The position numbers and the translations under genes are program-made. From an uncultured Anaerolineae bacterium (GTDB lineage Bacteria; Chloroflexota; Anaerolineae; J036; Brachytrichaceae), in assembly GCA_938028725.1 (NCBI GenBank), contig CALIMH010000009.1, forward strand, positions 126,529 to 190,528: a stretch of 64,000 bases of DNA, written 5' to 3'. Positions 1 through 10,014 of this stretch are shown in pieces. Numbering within the stretch: position 1 is the stretch's first letter; the number at the start of each line of letters is the position of its first letter. Below the pieces are notes generated by a model that saw only the letters and a program-made list of their open reading frames with translations, did no database searches and had not been told where the DNA came from.

Positions 1-1159
1 GTGTGGTCGTTGCGGGATGGATTGCCAACGACTTAGCGTCCCCGATGTTCGCCACATGCGAGAACACCTTCAAGCTATCAATGAACCTGCGTCCTGCCTC
101 ACGCCCGCCCTTAATTCCAAAGCCGATAAGCGCAGTCAAGCCTTTTGGCGCATACTTAGCCAGCAGCGCTTTCTGAGGATAGTTCGGCAAGCTAGGGTGT
201 ATCACCCAAGACACGTGGGGATGGTGGGCAAGGTGCGCAGCAATAACATTCGCATTTTGAATGTGGCGCTCCATTCGTACGTGCAGGGTTTCAAGCCCAA
301 TGATGTTTAAGAAAGAGTTGAATGGGGACTGGCACGCGCCAATGTCGCGCAGTAGCGTGAGACGAGCTTTGAGGATGTAGGCTGCAGGTCCTAGGTCGGA
401 ATACACTAAGCCATGGTAGCTGGGGTCTGGTTGGTTAAAGTAGGCATCATGGCGCCAGCTTCGCTTCCAATCGAACTTGCCACTATCCACAATCACGCCA
501 CCGATAGACAGGCCATGGCCACCAATGAACTTTGTGGTGGAATGCACCACGATATCTGCACCCCACTCGATTGGCCTCACAAGGTACGGGGTGGGAGTCG
601 TGTTGTCAATAATCAGCGGCAGGCTGTTCTCATGCGCAATGCGGGCTACTTCCTCGAATGGGAAGATGTCTAGCTTGGGATTCCCAACGCTTTCGCCGTA
701 GATTGCCTTAGTGTTGGGACGAATAGCCCGGCGGAAGTTCTCTGGATCGCTCGGATCAACAAATGTGGTCTCAATGCCGAACTTAGGCAAGGTGTGGCGG
801 AAGAGGTTATACGTTCCGCCGTAAAGCGAAGTGGAGCTAATGATGTGATCCCCAGCTTGTGCCAGGTTTAGAATTGCGAATGCCTCAGCAGCTTGACCAG
901 AGCTAACCACCAGTGCACCAACCCCGCCCTCTAGTGCAGCAATGCGCTGCTCCACTACGTCATTGGTGGGATTCATGATCCTGGTGTAGATGTTCCCAAA
1001 CTCTTTCAACCCAAACAGGTTCGCTGCGTGCTCAGTGTTACGAAACTGGTAGGACGTGGTCTGATAAATTGGGACAGCACGAGCACCTGTAGCAGGATCC
1101 GGTTGAGTGCCACCGTGTAGAGCCAGCGTGTCGAAGTGAAACTTGTGTTGCTCATTCAT
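1..1159 (-). CDS. metY: O-acetylhomoserine sulfhydrylase (partial, 3' end outside window)
   Basis: This PLP enzyme makes homocysteine from O-acetylhomoserine and sulfide in cytosolic methionine biosynthesis. The translation starts MNEQHKFHFDTLALHGG and carries YTRIMNPTNDVVEQR and VSSGQAAEAFAIL, then HSTTKFIGGHG, whose Lys should form the Schiff base with PLP. These are hallmarks of the Cys/Met-metabolism PLP family, and the HGG N-terminus with the STTKFIGGHG form point to MetY rather than MetB. The reading frame is open from the ATG at 1157-1159 to the window edge, so about 386 codons of a usual ~430 are present. A strong AAGGAG ribosome site lies at about 1171-1178, 11 bases before the ATG. 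The gene sits about 100 bases downstream of a SAM-I riboswitch, so it is expected to be repressed when S-adenosylmethionine is plentiful. MetB/MetZ is the less likely alternative. Confidence 0.93.
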   Translation of the reverse strand, partial: MNEQHKFHFDTLALHGGTQPDPATGARAVPIYQTTSYQFRNTEHAANLFGLKEFGNIYTRIMNPTNDVVEQRIAALEGGVGALVVSSGQAAEAFAILNLAQAGDHIISSTSLYGGTYNLFRHTLPKFGIETTFVDPSDPENFRRAIRPNTKAIYGESVGNPKLDIFPFEEVARIAHENSLPLIIDNTTPTPYLVRPIEWGADIVVHSTTKFIGGHGLSIGGVIVDSGKFDWKRSWRHDAYFNQPDPSYHGLVYSDLGPAAYILKARLTLLRDIGACQSPFNSFLNIIGLETLHVRMERHIQNANVIAAHLAHHPHVSWVIHPSLPNYPQKALLAKYAPKGLTALIGFGIKGGREAGRRFIDSLKVFSHVANIGDAKSLAIHPATTT

Positions 1160-1262
1160 CGCTTTCGATACTCCTTTTTTGGGTAAAGGTTGTGCGGCAG
1201 GTGAACGACAAATCTATGTGCGCGACTGCCGCATTCAGTAACGCGCACGAGACCCAAAGTAA

Positions 1263-1296
1263 ACCGCCCTCTCGCGCTGGCTGACAAGAGGGCGGT
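1263..1296 (-). terminator. Rho-independent terminator of the SAM riboswitch (expression platform)
   Basis: On the minus strand a perfect 10-bp stem, ACCGCCCTCT with AGAGGGCGGT, encloses a 14-base loop. It is followed by the T-rich run TTTACTTTG. It lies about 18 bases after the P1 helix of the SAM-I aptamer and before metY, the place expected for the terminator that forms when SAM is bound. Confidence 0.85.
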
Positions 1297-1314
1297 AAGC
1301 TTTTCGCTTGTGCT

Positions 1315-1418
<104 letters not shown>

Positions 1419-1447
1419 CAGAAGGCTATTCACTTTGTTGACCAGTA

Positions 1448-1475
1448 ATTATGTTGGATATCGCTACTCTGTCAA
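1448..1475 (-). promoter_or_regulatory. Sigma-70-like promoter for the riboswitch-metY transcript
   Basis: A perfect -35 box TTGACA (1470-1475) and a CATAAT -10 box (1448-1453) are separated by 16 bases. Transcription would start near 1440, about 25 bases before the aptamer. The position fits the riboswitch exactly, which supports the call. Confidence 0.8.
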
Positions 1476-1508
1476 GGGGCAATAGTGATTTTTAAGGTTA
1501 CATGCCTC

Positions 1509-2186
1509 CTAAACGTCCACTGCAGCGTCATTGTTGATCAGGACGACGAAGACGCTACGAGCTAATTCTGGGGTAAGCAAACATCGTTCACCGTTCTGCT
1601 TGCGCACCTCAGTTCCTTTCGAGTCAGTCGAGCAGACAGTGATGACCGTGTGAGGGGTCATACCCATCTTTGCCAAGCATTGCAATACACGGGGGTTCTC
1701 GTCCCGCACTCGTTCAATACGAAGGGGTTGATCTATCGGCGCACAATCCAACTGGAGGTTTGAAACTGACGCCATCTCTCCATCCTTTGATGGGATTGGG
1801 TCACCATGAGGATCATGACTTGGATTGCCGAGGATGTGAGAAATGCGCTCTTCAAACTCTTCGCTGATCGCGTGCTCAAGTCGTTCGGCCTCATCGTGCA
1901 CCCGATCCCAGCTGTATCCCATTACCTGCATGAGGTAAGCCTCAAGCAGACGATGATGCCGAATCACCTCCAGCGCGAGCCTACGCCCTTTTGCAGTTAG
2001 TGTCACTCCACGATAAGGTTCATAGATTACCAACTCAAACTCGGCAAGTTGCCTCAACATACCAGTGACGGAAGCGGCAGTGACGTGTAGATGGGCTGCC
2101 AGAGCACTGGTGGAGGCGCGTCGACTTTGTTGGCTTAATTGATAAATAGCCTTCAGGTAATCTTGCGCTGCTTGAGACAATTCCAT
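1509..2186 (-). CDS. DtxR/MntR-family metal-dependent transcriptional repressor
   Basis: This is a cytosolic DNA-binding regulator expected to sense Fe(II) or Mn(II). The 225-residue length matches three-domain DtxR proteins. Residues 1-65 form a winged helix-turn-helix (SQAAQDYLKAIYQLSQ, TSALAAHLHVTAASVTGMLR). Residues 70-140 form the metal-binding/dimer domain, with EVIRHHRLLEAYL and VHDEAERLEHAIS supplying the conserved His, Glu and His-Glu ligands. Residues about 150-225 form an SH3-like FeoA-type domain. The position that is Cys102 in DtxR reads Glu here. The gene stands alone, with a palindrome just upstream of its start (2198-2225) that could be its own operator. The feoAB genes in this window (22.3-24.7 kb) are plausible targets, but no shared operator is visible there. 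Which metal it senses cannot be told from the sequence. Confidence 0.9.
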   Translation of the reverse strand: MELSQAAQDYLKAIYQLSQQSRRASTSALAAHLHVTAASVTGMLRQLAEFELVIYEPYRGVTLTAKGRRLALEVIRHHRLLEAYLMQVMGYSWDRVHDEAERLEHAISEEFEERISHILGNPSHDPHGDPIPSKDGEMASVSNLQLDCAPIDQPLRIERVRDENPRVLQCLAKMGMTPHTVITVCSTDSKGTEVRKQNGERCLLTPELARSVFVVLINNDAAVDV

Positions 2187-2197
2187 ATTGCCAGCAA

Positions 2198-2225
2198 CTT
2201 GAGTATAGCGAAGGCTATTGTCAAG
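2198..2225. promoter_or_regulatory. 28-bp imperfect palindrome in front of the DtxR-type gene, possible operator
   Basis: CTTGAGTATAGC, a 4-base spacer, then GCTATTGTCAAG form an inverted repeat with 10 of 12 matching positions. It ends 12 bases upstream of the regulator's ATG. DtxR/MntR repressors bind palindromes of about this size and often repress themselves, so autoregulation is likely but inferred. Confidence 0.5.
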
Positions 2226-2238
2226 CGCTGCTACGAAC

Positions 2239-2727
2239 TTAAGAGTGAGCTAAAGGCGCCTCTACACCCTGGCCCAATACTGATTGATCATTGGTTGAGC
2301 GAACATTAGCCACTGGTTTTTGCTTTGGCAGCTTCATGCCGAGCCCGAGGCCGATTGCCGTGCAGATCGAAACCAGACCAAACACAGTGGCATAGCCCAG
2401 TATCGGCTGTTGCAGGTAGCTCAAACTGTCAATAATCAGCCCCCAATCAGAAGCAGGAGCACCACTACACCACTTGCTACCAAAGCGTGATTGGCAAAAA
2501 TGCGTTACGCCTCACTACGCTAGGCACTATGAGATAGGGCTTTTGGGCGCCTTGCCGCGAACTAAACGCGCTGCAATAAGTTGGGGTAAAAACCAGCTCA
2601 TCGCCCACGTCATCCAAACCGCACCAATCAGTGTTTTGTCATTGGTCAGTTGGGAAGCCAAGCCTACCAACACGGTGGTTGACGGAATAAAGTAAGTTCC
2701 AACTATGAAGAACGCTATGTGTGAAGG
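2239..2727 (-). pseudogene. Decayed MFS transporter (N- and C-terminal fragments)
   Basis: Two minus-strand fragments look like the two ends of one major facilitator protein. The first (2727 down to 2527) reads SHIAFFIVGTYFIPSTTVLVG and then GAVWMTWAMSWFLPQ, typical of the first two membrane helices, before a TAG stop. The second (about 2470 down to 2239) includes LIIDSLSYLQQPILGYA and VFGLVSICTAIGLGLGMKLP, a last transmembrane helix and a hydrophilic tail. A working MFS protein has about 400 residues, so most of the middle is missing and a stop separates the parts. A TAG also lies just before the first fragment, so no start is left. A 61-residue ORF in the second fragment (2239-2424) is open but is unlikely to be a gene of its own. 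The original substrate cannot be inferred. Confidence 0.6.
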
Positions 2728-2743
2728 CTATGACGTTTTGCGC

Positions 2744-3122
2744 TTATTGTTGTGGAGTGGTAAGGTAGCCACGATAAGCCAATTGCGCAGTAGCTTGATT
2801 AAGTAACCCGAAAAGAGGGTAAGGGGCCGGCTGGCTCAGCGCCCTTAGTTTACCTCGCGGATGGGCAATCTCGGCCTTGTGAGATTCACCGTATTTGCGC
2901 TGTTGATGCTTACGATGAGCAAGCTCGACAGTCAGTTGAAGAAGCTCCTCTTTGGGGAGATGTTTACGAAGTGGATTACTTGCGCTCTTTACTCAGCGCC
3001 ATGCAGGCATCTTCTGCGATAGTCTTTGACACTTCATCATTGAGATGCTGTTGAAGCATACGTTGCTCGTAGTAATCAGCCGCCCCATTCAACTTAACAA
3101 CCAAGACGATCAGGGCCCTATA
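2744..3122 (-). pseudogene. Remnant of an unrecognised ~130-residue protein, frameshifted
   Basis: Two overlapping minus-strand frames look coding. Frame a (3122-2976) includes KLNGAADYYEQRMLQQHL and ends at TAA. Frame b (2992-2744) includes LRKHLPKEELLQLTVELAH and LNQATAQLAYRGYLTTPQQ. They overlap at 2976-2992 and would join into one protein after a single frameshift. Neither has a convincing start or ribosome site. The charged, Leu/Gln-rich helical make-up suggests a soluble protein, but I do not recognise the family. It lies just upstream of the MFS remnant on the same strand, so both may come from one dead operon. Confidence 0.4.
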
Positions 3123-3460
3123 CTATAGTTCAGCACCGCATTGGCATTGCTGATTCTTCACACGTAGCTGTCGCGATGATAGAGCCGTTGTGGAGCGCAT
3201 CAGATACGACCGGCTGCTACGAAGCCACTAAAGGCGAAAGACACTTTGCACCAGTGTCGAGCCGACCGTCTAGCAAGCCCAAAACCAATATCGATGAGCG
3301 GTGCACAGACACTATGAAGGAAGCCAAACGCGATCACACGAAATGAGAACATGTGACACCCTCCGCTAAGTTTTCCCGGGAGCAACGGCGGGGGATGTTT
3401 TCTGTGCACGCAAAGCCAGAGCCTACCGTGTAGACCGCATGAGCCAGCAAATTGTCGTTA
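3123..3460. other. Intergenic/decayed stretch with one hairpin
   Basis: No gene is supported here. A 50- to 69-residue minus-strand ORF (3409-3200), whose internal ATG follows a GGAGGG sequence, matches nothing I recognise and is probably chance. A GC-rich hairpin at 3359-3394 (CCCTCCGC with GCGGGGG and an inner TCCCGGGA palindrome) lies about 65 bases past the exporter operon. It could end that operon's transcript, though there is no T-run after it. Confidence 0.35.
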
Positions 3461-4785
<1,325 letters not shown>

Positions 4786-4789
<4 letters not shown>

Positions 4790-6042
4790 TCATAACGAAG
4801 TGCTTCGATGGGATTCAATTGGCTAGCACGTCGTGCTGGGTAAATGCCAAAGAAGAGTCCCACCGCAGCTGAGAAACTCACCGCCAGCGCAATTGCACTC
4901 GGCTGAACGATAGGACGGAAATCTACTGCGTTGCTGATACCTAGCGCGCTTCCGATGCCAATCAGGATTCCAAGTGCACCACCAATCACGGATAGCACAA
5001 CGGCTTCGACAAGAAACTGTCCAAGGATGGCACTGGGCTTTGCGCCGATAGCTTTGCGCAGCCCGATCTCGCGTGTGCGTTCGGTGACGCTAACTAACAT
5101 GATGTTCATGATGCCAATGCCGCCGACCAACAGTGAGATCGCAGCGATAGCACCGAGAAAGATGGTGAGCACGCTAGTGACCGCACCGAATGTATCAAGA
5201 AGCTCTTGCTGGCTGATGACAGAAAAGTCATCCGGCTCATCTGGGCGCAGCCGATGCCTCTCACGCAAGATGTTCCTGGCGGCCGATTGGATGAGCAGTC
5301 GGTCTCTGTCTGTCTCCGCTTGCAGGTAGATCGTGGAGATCAGGCGATCTCCACTCTTGGACTGAGCAAGGGCTTGAAATAGTCGCTCCTGGGCTGTGCT
5401 GAGTGGGATATAAGCGACCGCGTCTTGATCTCCTAAGAAGGACGAGCCCTTCTGCTCCATCACTCCTATCACCTGGAAGGGAACATTGTTCACTCGCACT
5501 ATCTGTCCTACTGGGTCCTCCCCATCTGCGAAGAGGTCCTTGACCACAGTGACGCCTAATGCGATGACGCGCGAGCGAGCAGACATATCCGCGTCGTTGA
5601 TAAAGCGGCCTTTGCGTGCCGGCCAATTGCGCACTTGTGCAAAGCTTGGTGTGACGCCGGAGATCTGCACGCGCGATGTGCGCGAGCCAAACACTATGTT
5701 GCCAGCGGAGGTGAAATCTGCAGCATGATCAACTACGCCGGGTATGTTGCTCGACACCGCAGCGTAGTCTGCCATTGTCAGCACCGATTGTTGGCCAAAG
5801 CCTGAAGGCGGACCACCTCGTTGGATGCGCCCTGGCACGATGCCTATTAGGTTCGAGCCAGCACTGGCAAATTGCTGGTTGACATACTCTTGTACACCAG
5901 TGCCAATGGCAAGCAGCGCGATCACCGCAGCAATGCCAATGCTGATCCCCAGCATCGTCAGGAAAGTACGCAGTTTGTTAGCGCCTAGCGCAACAAACGA
6001 CAAGCGCAAGACATCCAGGATGCTGATGTTCATGTTCTTCAC
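4786..6042 (-). CDS. MacB/FtsX-type ABC transporter permease (first of two)
   Basis: This 418-residue half-size permease is clearly paralogous to the next gene. It has the N-terminal helix ([21 protein letters not shown]), a MacB core domain with [15 protein letters not shown] and [15 protein letters not shown], and three C-terminal helices with [20 protein letters not shown]. It ends in NPIEALRYE. The GTG start overlaps the stop of the ATPase gene by 4 bases, and its own stop overlaps the next permease start in the same way. The operon order MacA, ATPase, permease, permease suggests one complex with two different membrane halves driven by the separate ATPase. Confidence 0.92.
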
Positions 6043-6854
6043 AGGAAGTATTTGTGCTTGGGTTGGCCGTGCAGTGGCTCTTCAGGACAAGCAATGATGG
6101 GATCTGCCACTGGCTGATCACTGACAATTTGGCCATCAGCGATGCGTATCACGCGGCGCGTGTGGTCAGCAATGCGTGGATCATGGGTGACAAAGACCAC
6201 TGTAATGCCGCGCTCCATGTTCAGCTTTTGGAAAATGTACATAATCTCTGCCCCCGACCTAGAGTCCAAGTTGCCTGTAGGCTCATCTGCCAAAATGAGG
6301 GCAGGGCGATTAACCAGCGCACGTGCTATCGCAACACGTTGCTGCTGACCACCTGAAAGTTCACTCGGATGGTGATCGAGACGATTGCCCAAACCTACCG
6401 CTTCGAGGGCAGCTTTGGCTCGCTCTCTGCGCTCGCGTCTCGGCACGCCTGCGTAAATCAAGGGCTGCTCTACGTTATCGATCGCTGACGTCCTGGGCAG
6501 CAAGTTAAAAGATTGGAAAACAAAGCCGATCTTCTTGTTGCGGATAGCCGCTAGCTCATTGTCGCTGAGCTTGCCTACATCCACGCCGTCGAGGCGGTAA
6601 ATGCCGGAGGTTGGCTGGTCAAGACAACCTAAGATGTTCATCAATGTAGATTTGCCTGAACCGGAGGGTCCCATGATTGCGACCAGCTCGCCCTTATGAA
6701 TCTGAAGCGACACACCACGCAAGGCGTGGACCTCGACCTCGCCCATCTTGTAGACCTTGGTGACGTCGCGGATATCAATAACGGGAACTGTCTCTGTGTT
6801 GTTAGAGCCATTGCCGTTGGTCACCGGCGGTTGAACTGTTGCTGTCAGAGCCAT
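6039..6854 (-). CDS. ABC exporter ATP-binding subunit (MacB/LolD-type)
   Basis: This cytosolic ATPase powers the two downstream permeases. It has Walker [10 protein letters not shown], the Q-loop [10 protein letters not shown], signature LSGGQQQR, Walker [14 protein letters not shown] and the switch His in VTHD. GNLDS is typical of the MacB/LolD group. I chose the ATG at 6852-6854 because a strong GGGAGG site lies 6 bases before it. A longer frame to 6917 exists but would overlap the end of the adaptor gene. The protein has a long low-complexity start rich in Thr, Asn and Gly before the first domain, and about 25 extra residues at the end. The stop overlaps the first permease gene by 4 bases. 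Confidence 0.94.
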   Translation of the reverse strand: MALTATVQPPVTNGNGSNNTETVPVIDIRDVTKVYKMGEVEVHALRGVSLQIHKGELVAIMGPSGSGKSTLMNILGCLDQPTSGIYRLDGVDVGKLSDNELAAIRNKKIGFVFQSFNLLPRTSAIDNVEQPLIYAGVPRRERRERAKAALEAVGLGNRLDHHPSELSGGQQQRVAIARALVNRPALILADEPTGNLDSRSGAEIMYIFQKLNMERGITVVFVTHDPRIADHTRRVIRIADGQIVSDQPVADPIIACPEEPLHGQPKHKYFL

Positions 6855-6876
6855 ATAAGACCTCCCCGGTTTCGGT

Positions 6877-8376
6877 TCATTGCGCGAATAAGCCAACGTT
6901 GCGTGGCGGCAACACAATCATGCCGGCATCTGCACCGGAAAGCGCCTCGCTGAATGTGTCATTGCGAAGGCCCAGTTGCACTTCCACCTCGCGGGTTTGG
7001 TCGCCTTCACGCACGGTGATAAAAGTCTTGCCGGTTTCTCGGTCACGTCGCACGGCCCAATTGGGCACGAGCACGACATTCTCCCGCCGCTCTAGCACAA
7101 TAGTGGCGTTCGCTGTCATGCCGCTGCGGAGTGGGGCGTCCGTCGTGTCCACATCCACACGCACATCGTATGACACCACGCCGTTCACTATACGAGAGGT
7201 GGGCGAAATTCTGGCGATCTTGCCGCTCAAGGTGACGCCCGGCAATGAGTCTAGCGTTATCTCTACTTTCTGGCCCGCCTGCACACGAGCTACATCCACC
7301 TCGTCAACTGTGACATCCACGTAGTAGCGTGAGGTGTCTACAACGACCACGGAGGACTGTGCGCCCACCAACTCACCAACTTTGAAGCTGATGCTGGAAA
7401 CCACTCCGTTGATCGGGGACTTCAAGGAAGCTTGTTCGAGGCGGCGCTGAGCCTGACTCAGTTGGAGTTCTGCGATGCGTACTTGATTCTGCGCATTGGC
7501 AGCTTGCAGTTCAGCATTCTTCAGTGCGATTTCCGCCTGCTGTAACTGCGCCTCTGCCTGCTGAAGGTCAAAGTCCCGTACTGGGGTCAGCAACTTATCA
7601 AGGTTCGCGCGTGCTGTCTCCACTTGCTGGCGCGCCGCTTTCAGTTGCGCTTCATCAGCACCCTTTGCGATTCGGTCATACTGTGCCTTTGCAGCGTTGA
7701 AGTTATTAGTTGCTTGCTCAAGCTGCAAGGCCTGAGGAGAAGCCCCGATGCCGGCAGGATTTAGGGAGAAGGCTAGATCGTATGCACTTTGGGCTTGTCG
7801 CAACAGGGCCTCGGCGTTGCGCAAATTGGCCTCTGCAGCAGCTAGCTCTTCGGGAGTAGGGCCTGCTTCTAGCTTGGCAAGGTTAGCCTCGGCAGCAGCC
7901 AGAGCGGCGCGCGCCGCTGTGACATCTGAAGCGCGCACGCTGCCAACTGTTCGGCTGTAGTTGGCGGTGGCAATAATGCGTTGCACCTTTGCGTTTTCGA
8001 CCCCAATCTTGGCCTGCTCTGCTGCAGTCTTTGCTTGTTCCAAAGCAGACTGGGCTTGCAAAACAGCTAGCTCAAAATCCTTTGTATCAAGCCTGGCTAT
8101 GACATCACCCTTCTGCACGGTCTGCCCTTCGCTTACCAGAATCTCGGCAACTGTCCCAACTTGCTGAAAGGTGAGCCGAATCTCTGCCTCTGGCTTGACG
8201 CTGCCGGTTGCGCTCACGGTGGCAGTCAACGTACCACGCGTGAGTGTGGCAGTTCGCTCTGCCTGGTTGCTGGGTGATTGTCCAGGAGGAGTGCATGCGG
8301 CAATCAAAGAGCTTACCAGCACAAGTGACGCTATCTTCCCCAGAGAGGGTGAGCGCATGAGTTCTAGCAGTGTCAT
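6877..8376 (-). CDS. MacA/HlyD-family adaptor, predicted lipoprotein
   Basis: This is the extracytoplasmic adaptor (membrane fusion protein) of the ABC exporter and the first gene of the operon. A signal peptide ends in the lipobox LIAAC (Cys28, or Cys22 if the ATG at codon 7 is used), so it is probably lipid-anchored. Next come a half barrel-sandwich/biotinyl-lipoyl region ([20 protein letters not shown]), a very long Ala/Gln/Glu-rich helical hairpin (about residues 100-315), the second half ([20 protein letters not shown]) and beta-barrel domains (about 335-480). At 499 residues it is longer than typical MacA (~370), mostly through the extended hairpin. No TolC-like gene is present in the window. 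If the host has a single membrane, the long hairpin would have to do something other than dock to TolC. Confidence 0.9.
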   Translation of the reverse strand: MTLLELMRSPSLGKIASLVLVSSLIAACTPPGQSPSNQAERTATLTRGTLTATVSATGSVKPEAEIRLTFQQVGTVAEILVSEGQTVQKGDVIARLDTKDFELAVLQAQSALEQAKTAAEQAKIGVENAKVQRIIATANYSRTVGSVRASDVTAARAALAAAEANLAKLEAGPTPEELAAAEANLRNAEALLRQAQSAYDLAFSLNPAGIGASPQALQLEQATNNFNAAKAQYDRIAKGADEAQLKAARQQVETARANLDKLLTPVRDFDLQQAEAQLQQAEIALKNAELQAANAQNQVRIAELQLSQAQRRLEQASLKSPINGVVSSISFKVGELVGAQSSVVVVDTSRYYVDVTVDEVDVARVQAGQKVEITLDSLPGVTLSGKIARISPTSRIVNGVVSYDVRVDVDTTDAPLRSGMTANATIVLERRENVVLVPNWAVRRDRETGKTFITVREGDQTREVEVQLGLRNDTFSEALSGADAGMIVLPPRNVGLFAQ

Positions 8377-8563
8377 CTTTTATTCAACCTCGCAGTGTCT
8401 ATCCGAAGTTACAAGTGCAACGCCGCTGAGAGTAAGGCACACACATTAAGCGACGCTGAGATATTAAGTGGGCCAATCGTTAGCTCGTGCAACTAACTTG
8501 AGGGACATCAATGGATCGCCGCATGCCACGTGCCAGCAAGGCACTACAATTGGGGCATATAGT

Positions 8564-8638
8564 GGGCGGTTAGCTCAGCCTGGTTAGAGCGGCTGCTTTA
8601 CACGCAGTAGGTCGGGGGTTCGATTCCCTCACCGCCCA
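8564..8638 (+). tRNA. tRNA-Val (anticodon TAC)
   Basis: The 75-base cloverleaf has acceptor GGGCGGT paired with ACCGCCC, D-arm GCTC...GAGC, anticodon stem GCTGC/GCAGT with loop TTTACAC (anticodon TAC), and T-arm GGGGGTTCGATTCCCTC. CCA is not encoded. A TACAAT box at 8545-8550 could be the -10. The 3' acceptor strand overlaps the stop of the convergent dehydrogenase gene by 10 bases. Confidence 0.96.
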
Positions 8639-10014
8639 TCACCTGTGCCAAGCCGAATGACATGGTGTTTGTCATTTGTCACGGCGCCAGTAGCGTTACA
8701 ACAGTCCACTACTGCACGTGAGTGACGCACAACAAACGAGTAATCTATCGCGCGGTGGCCTGTCACAATGACTACGCAGTCAGATGCGCGTAAGCTCGCT
8801 TCTGTGAGGGGTTGTGAAGACAGTATCTGCTGCTGACGGTGGAAAACGTTACCCCCGATACGAAAGTGGGGAACGTATGGATCGTGATATGCCACTGTTG
8901 CGCCACGTTCAATGAGCAGCTCGATCACTCTCTCGGCAGGTGAATTGCGGGGATCATCCACGTCCCGCTTGAAAGCAACTCCGAGCACCAGTATACGGGC
9001 ATTGTGCATGACGACGCACGCCCGATCCAGTGCTTGCTCCACCAACTGCACGACATGGAAAGGCATGCTCTGATTGACCTCAGCTGCCAACTCAATGAAT
9101 TTGGTGTAAAAGTCAAACTCGCGTGCCTTCCACGATAGGTAGTATGGGTCAACACCAATGCAATGGCCACCGACACCAGCGCCAGGTGTGAAGGGCATGA
9201 ACCCGAAAGGTTTTGTGGAAGCAGCTTGGATTACCTCCCAAATGTCGATACGCATGCGCTCACACAGCAGCGCTATCTCGTTTACCAACGCAATGTTGAC
9301 TGAGCGGAAGATGTTTTCAAGTAGCTTCGTCATCTCTGCAACACGCGGTGAAGAGACACAGTGCACAGGAGCACCCAGTGAAGATAACACGTGCGCAGCC
9401 CGCTCAGTTGCATGCAAAGTAAGGCCTCCCACGACTTTGGGCGTGTTGGAGACGGTCCAGTCCTTGCGACCAGGGTCAATGCGCTCTGGACAGAATGCGA
9501 TGTCAAAATCATTTCCGGCCCTCAGACCGCTGCGCTCAAGGATGGGTAACACCACTTCTTCGGTAGTTCCAGGATAGGTGGTGCTTTGCAAGATGACAAG
9601 CTGCCCTGGTTGCAAGTGAGTAGATATGCTCTCCGCCGCGGAGCGTACGAATGAAAGGTCTGGAGCGCGCATCGCGTCGAATGGCGTAGGCACGCAGATG
9701 AAGATGACTTGGCGGTCACGCAGCCGGGCATAGTCTGTCGTTGCCTCAAAGTGTCCTGCGTGAACAGCAGCGCGCACATCCTCTGAAGTTACATCTTTGA
9801 TGTAGCTGATTCCAGCATTCAATTGGGCAACTCGCTGGCCGTCCAAATCTATGCCTAGCACATCTTTGCCTGCCTTCGCCAGCGCTACTGCGAGTGGCAA
9901 TCCCACGTAGCCCAGCCCAACGACAGCGATACGCTGATCTGAGGGGTAGCGCTTTGCAGTGAGGCTTAACTTTTGAGCCTCCATGGGCCAAACTCCATGA
10001 ACCACAGTGACCAA
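8629..10014 (-). CDS. Nucleotide-sugar dehydrogenase (WecC/UDP-glucose dehydrogenase family)
   Basis: This NAD-dependent enzyme oxidises the C6 hydroxyl of a UDP-sugar to a uronic acid for surface glycans. It has the Rossmann start VGLGYVGLPLAVALAK, the middle domain with SVNIALVNEIALLCERM, catalytic Cys in GVGGHCIGVDPYYLSWKA, and the C-terminal UDP-binding domain (VLGVAFKRDVDDPRNSPA). The GGHCIGVDPYYL form is closer to the UDP-N-acetylmannosamine/N-acetylglucosamine dehydrogenases (WecC, WbpA) than to plain UDP-glucose dehydrogenase. The 461-residue length is normal. The first ATG gives a 49-base overlap with the WecA-like gene; the ATG at codon 11 (9984) is an equally good start. With the adjacent phosphoglycosyl transferase it makes a small glycan-precursor pair. 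Confidence 0.9.
   Translation of the reverse strand: MVTVVHGVWPMEAQKLSLTAKRYPSDQRIAVVGLGYVGLPLAVALAKAGKDVLGIDLDGQRVAQLNAGISYIKDVTSEDVRAAVHAGHFEATTDYARLRDRQVIFICVPTPFDAMRAPDLSFVRSAAESISTHLQPGQLVILQSTTYPGTTEEVVLPILERSGLRAGNDFDIAFCPERIDPGRKDWTVSNTPKVVGGLTLHATERAAHVLSSLGAPVHCVSSPRVAEMTKLLENIFRSVNIALVNEIALLCERMRIDIWEVIQAASTKPFGFMPFTPGAGVGGHCIGVDPYYLSWKAREFDFYTKFIELAAEVNQSMPFHVVQLVEQALDRACVVMHNARILVLGVAFKRDVDDPRNSPAERVIELLIERGATVAYHDPYVPHFRIGGNVFHRQQQILSSQPLTEASLRASDCVVIVTGHRAIDYSFVVRHSRAVVDCCNATGAVTNDKHHVIRLGTGDGR

Noticed and set aside
3200-3409. 69-residue minus-strand ORF past the exporter operon, with an internal ATG after GGAGGG
   Set aside because: No recognisable motif, and the region is otherwise decayed; probably chance.
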